Positions 61,112 through 64,000 of a DNA stretch of 64,000 nt are shown here, piece by piece. Both the position numbers and the translations under genes were made by a program. The notes beneath the pieces were generated by a model. The model had not been told where the DNA came from. It searched no databases and saw only the letters and a list, made by a program, of their open reading frames with translations. The stretch's first letter is position 1; each line of letters begins with the position of its first letter. Source of the DNA: Trematomus loennbergii (taxonomy: Eukaryota > Chordata > Actinopteri > Perciformes > Nototheniidae); contig JAAOOA010000117.1 in assembly GCA_012861695.1 (NCBI GenBank), positions 62,001 through 126,000 of the forward strand, read 5' to 3'.

Positions 61112-61203
61112 TAGGGCTGTGCAATTAATCGTATTTTAATCGCAATTACGATTTGGCCTGCCACAATTACGAAAACATAATCGAAAAAAACGATTATTTT
61201 TAG
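61112..61203. mobile_element. Truncated hAT-like MITE at a duplication edge
   Basis: Starts TAGGGCTGTGCAATTAATCG like the 58440 element but lacks the right half. It abuts the orphan TRBV leader exactly where the homology to copy A begins. Confidence 0.75.
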
Positions 61204-61213
61204 GTAAACCTAC

Positions 61214-61256
61214 CTGAGTGTAAAAGAAGCGACAAGTGAAGGACTGTGAGAAACAT
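61214..61256 (-). pseudogene. TRBV: Orphan TRBV leader exon
   Basis: Nearly identical to the leader at 52704-52746 (MFLTVLHLSLLLHS), with its promoter-side DNA and CA array, but no V exon follows; a truncated MITE replaces it. A remnant made by the segmental duplication. Confidence 0.85.
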
Positions 61257-61309
61257 TTCAGTGTCATCGATGAGCCTTCCTCCAGCTGAATGAGGCTCAC
61301 ATCACTGCT

Positions 61310-61311
<2 letters not shown>

Positions 61312-61403
<92 letters not shown>

Positions 61404-61452
61404 CACACACACACACCACACACACACACACAACACACACACACACACACAC
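61312..61452. repeat. CA microsatellite, duplicate of 52801-52932
   Basis: A (CA)n array with a few CACC/ACAAC interruptions. Confidence 0.95.
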
Positions 61453-62949
61453 CAGAAGGTCATATGAAAAAAAAAAAGGCCAAGCAATAATTATTCGATT
61501 TTGTCAGTCAATAAACAAATGCATTAACTTTTATAAATTAAAAAACTGAAAAAACAAGAAATCTAATTTTCTTTTTACCATTAACATCATAGAAATAAAA
61601 AACATGGTTAAATTACAAAACTCTCAAAATCATTTTACTGTGAATTCAATTGACAAATGAATTGCAGTGAATTCTCGCTCAATTAATCCATGACTGACAC
61701 CTGCTGACCCTTGCTGGAACGTGATTGGTCAATCAAGTCGTTTAAACTGACGTCCCTGCCCACTTTGTTAAGTTTCCCAGCTGAAGGTGTTGGCCGTTAA
61801 ACTCCTCACTAGGTCAAATTAGGTTTTCATTGTTTTTTACGTCAACAAAAACCCGTTTAAACAGTTACTACAGTTTATGTCGCATTTCAGGAAACCAGTT
61901 CACTGCCAACAGTTCATTATTTCCTGTTTTAGGGACGCCATGAACCACAGTTTATTCTGCTCGGAGCTGCTGTTGCTAGGCTACGGATTGGCGGTTGGTC
62001 CACCTCACATCAATGGTTGGACACTTGAAGACTGAACTTGGGTTTCCTGTCCTTTGTTTTGTGACTCTTCCTAAGGACTTAACTCCTCTCTAAAATGCTG
62101 GAAGATACTGCTTAAATCGACCAAGGTAAGACTTTAGTTTGTTGTGCTAAATATGTAACCTTAGTGATTTGTAAGCTTTGTTTACATTGGTATGTACCTA
62201 GGCTAGGCTAGGCTAGCGTATGGCTAAGCTAACGGTCTAGTTAGCTAACTTCCTGCTCTGCCGCTGAGTTGTGGTTCATGTTCTGATGTTGGCTGCTGAG
62301 TTGTGATGGCTGTGAGATTGTTGACACTGATGAACATTATGTTTCATTTGGGTTGGATGCTGATGGTTTGGTGAAAGCTAAATAATCATCTGTACATGCA
62401 GTGGTGTAAAGTAACTAAGTAGATTACTCAAGTACTGGACTTAAGTACAATTTCCAGGTACTTATTTAAAACCTTTAATCAACTCTTAAATCAGACTTTA
62501 GTTCCACCTGGAGTAAATTCACAAGCTACTGTACCTGCAGTATACAAAGTCATTAAACTAGCTGCACCTTTACCAGCTTTGATAACACTTTAATGCATCA
62601 ATAATTATAAAACATATTATATATATTATCTGAAATGGACAATCTGCACAATGACTACTTTTACTGTCGCTACTTTAAGTTTCATATTTATTGCTATATA
62701 TTGTAGTGCAATGCACATAATTTTACATACGTAACCTTCTTATTTGTTTTTTTATTTTATTTTATGTTCAGCTATGTCTACAACATTGTAGAATTTGCCT
62801 ATATCTGTTCAGCCCAATGTCCTTAACATCATGATCTCTCTGTGCATGCTGAGATCTGTTAGGCAGTCTCAGGATCTTGAACATGAACACACCAGAGAAA
62901 AATGAGAGCAGGGTTTTAGTGAGGAGAGGCATTAAACCACATCACTGTG

Positions 62950-63623
62950 TACTGGCAGCGCAGAAATACACAGCGAGTCTGATAGATTTAGACTTTTAAT
63001 AATCAGAGCTCCTCTCAGCTTGTCTTCTCTTGTTATCTCAAACCGCTTTTCAAACTCCTTCTCATAGCTGGGATCACTACCGTAGCTGTATCCAATTAAA
63101 CTCATCAGACCTCTCTCTGTTTGTTGATACCAGAGCATTATATCCAGGTTGCCATCATTGTGACTGCATTTAATTTCTACCCTGGCTTTCTCGTTGTATA
63201 TTTTTGGATGAGTTGGCTCAAACTCCACACTCTCAGCTCCATCTGTGGGGAAAACACAGAATAAAAAGTAGTTAATACAGAAGCGACGGTGTAAAACATT
63301 CTTAAAAATTGTACTGTCAAGAAATCTTCAAATTTTAAATAGTTATTTAGGCAGTAAATTGCATTTCCAATCAATCTGCTGATTACTCTCTTAATTAATA
63401 TTTTGGTCTATAATATAGAAAAATGTCCATCCAAGTTCTCGAAGTCCAAGAATATGTCATTAAATGTCTTGTTTCCTCATCCAAAGCACATAGATGTTCA
63501 CTATATAATGAACAGCACTGTGGGATATTCCTGCATGAAAAGTTCCTTTAATGATAAATTGGTCATCATAGTTGCATTACATGATAGTGAGAGGAGAAGC
63601 AATGTGATCACAGCTGGAGACAT
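62950..63623 (-). pseudogene. TRBV: Hybrid TRBV of the MSPAV-leader family
   Basis: The leader exon is 63581-63623 (MSPAVITLLLLSLS) and the V exon 62950-63242. The 3' half and downstream flank match member a (54464); the 5' half ([29 protein letters not shown]), intron and leader match member b (55268). The switch falls near 63120-63140. The frame is open from framework 1 to SLNLSDS, then one C is missing on the plus strand (AGCGAGTC for AGCCGAGTC near 62973), so AVYFC is lost. The RSS heptamer is 62943-62949 with nonamer ACTAAAACC on the minus strand. Confidence 0.85.
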
Positions 63624-63732
63624 GGTGCAGGTTCTCTGTGCTGCAGGAGGAACTGTCTTCACTGAGAGTCTGTATGCTGAGACCATGTGAGAGAGTTTTA
63701 GTGAGGGAGTGGCTCTAAACCACATCACTGTG

Positions 63733-64000
63733 TACTCTGGCAGCGCAGAAATACACAGCCGAGTCTGATGGAGTCACACTGGGAATAATCAGAGCTCCTC
63801 TCTGCTTGTCTTCTCTTGTTATCTCAAACCGCTTTCAAACTCCTTCTCATAGCTGGGATCACTACCAGAGTAGCTGTATCCAATTAAACTCATCAGACCT
63901 CTCTCTGTTTGTTGGTACCAGAGCATTACATTCATGCCGTTATCATTGTGACTGCATTTAATTTCTTCCCTGGCTTGTCGTTGACTATTCTGGGATGAGT
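63733..64000 (-). pseudogene. TRBV: TRBV V exon, truncated by the window edge, mosaic
   Basis: Heptamer 63726-63732 and the first ~65 bp of V exon match members b and c (GGAGTCACACTGGGAATAATC). From about 63805 onward it matches member a (CTGGGATCACTACCAGAGTAG; CATTCATGCCGTTATC). One T is missing in the run near 63832, so the frame is shifted. The 5' end and leader lie outside the window. Confidence 0.8.

Larger units (their letters stand above)
61206..63732 (-). repeat. Segmental duplication, copy B
   Basis: Counterpart of 52696-56060. Identity is high over the intergenic block (for example 53040-54450 against 61505-62940), with many one-base length differences in homopolymers. It contains the orphan leader and a hybrid V exon. 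Confidence 0.85.

Noticed and set aside
61136..61490. Frames with Cys-Val repeats ending in a TRBV-like leader
   Set aside because: They join a CA array to leader sequence without a break; only the short leader part is real.

Overview
This window is teleost fish genomic DNA spanning part of a T-cell receptor beta (TRB) locus. The assignment rests on minus-strand TRBV exons with split leaders and 23-bp-spacer recombination signals (RSS), one D segment flanked by 12- and 23-RSSs, eleven J segments encoding FGxGTKLTVL-type motifs, and a four-exon constant gene with an Ig C1 domain, a short hinge exon, a lysine-containing transmembrane exon and a tiny cytoplasmic exon. The fish-type lysozyme, the hAT, piggyBac-like and ISL2EU-like transposons, and the long CA/TG arrays all point to a ray-finned fish. 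The species cannot be named from the sequence.

Layout, left to right; TRB transcription runs right to left. (1) 1-8.5 kb: four TRBV genes, three of them from a ~1.4-kb tandem unit interrupted by transposons, lying 3' of the constant gene and in the same orientation. (2) 9-20 kb: a CTCF-like motif and a transposon-rich block, dominated by a ~7.4-kb element with a THAP exon, a DDE transposase and a convergent YqaJ-type nuclease. (3) 21.6-24.4 kb: an intact four-exon c-type lysozyme gene on the plus strand. (4) 27.5-27.7 kb: a cluster of ETS, RUNX and E-box motifs about 1 kb 3' of TRBC, a candidate TRB enhancer. (5) 28.7-34.1 kb: TRBC, eleven TRBJ and one TRBD. (6) 35.5-36.8 kb: a small unrecognised single-pass membrane protein whose cytoplasmic part carries tyrosine motifs. 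(7) 38.7-46.3 kb: a decayed plus-strand PB1/SAM-like plus nuclear GTPase SLIP-GC-like (NUGGC-like) gene, flanked by ~370-bp direct repeats. (8) 52.3-64 kb: nine TRBV genes or fragments plus an orphan leader, including a recent segmental duplication with hybrid V exons.

The genes at 28.7-34.1 kb and 52.3-64 kb would work together: a V at 52-64 kb recombines to D, D to J, and the J splices to TRBC. The left V group cannot delete-join to this D-J-C cluster because it lies downstream in the same orientation. It probably serves another cluster beyond the left edge.

Many coding frames are broken by single-base losses, mostly inside homopolymers: TRBC exon 1, one J, most V exons, the transposase and the GTPase. 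This looks at least partly like uncorrected long-read consensus error, so the pseudogene labels below are provisional. The exceptions are substitutions, such as the GTPase P-loop Gly-to-Glu change and the stop in its SAM-like exon, which do not fit that error mode.
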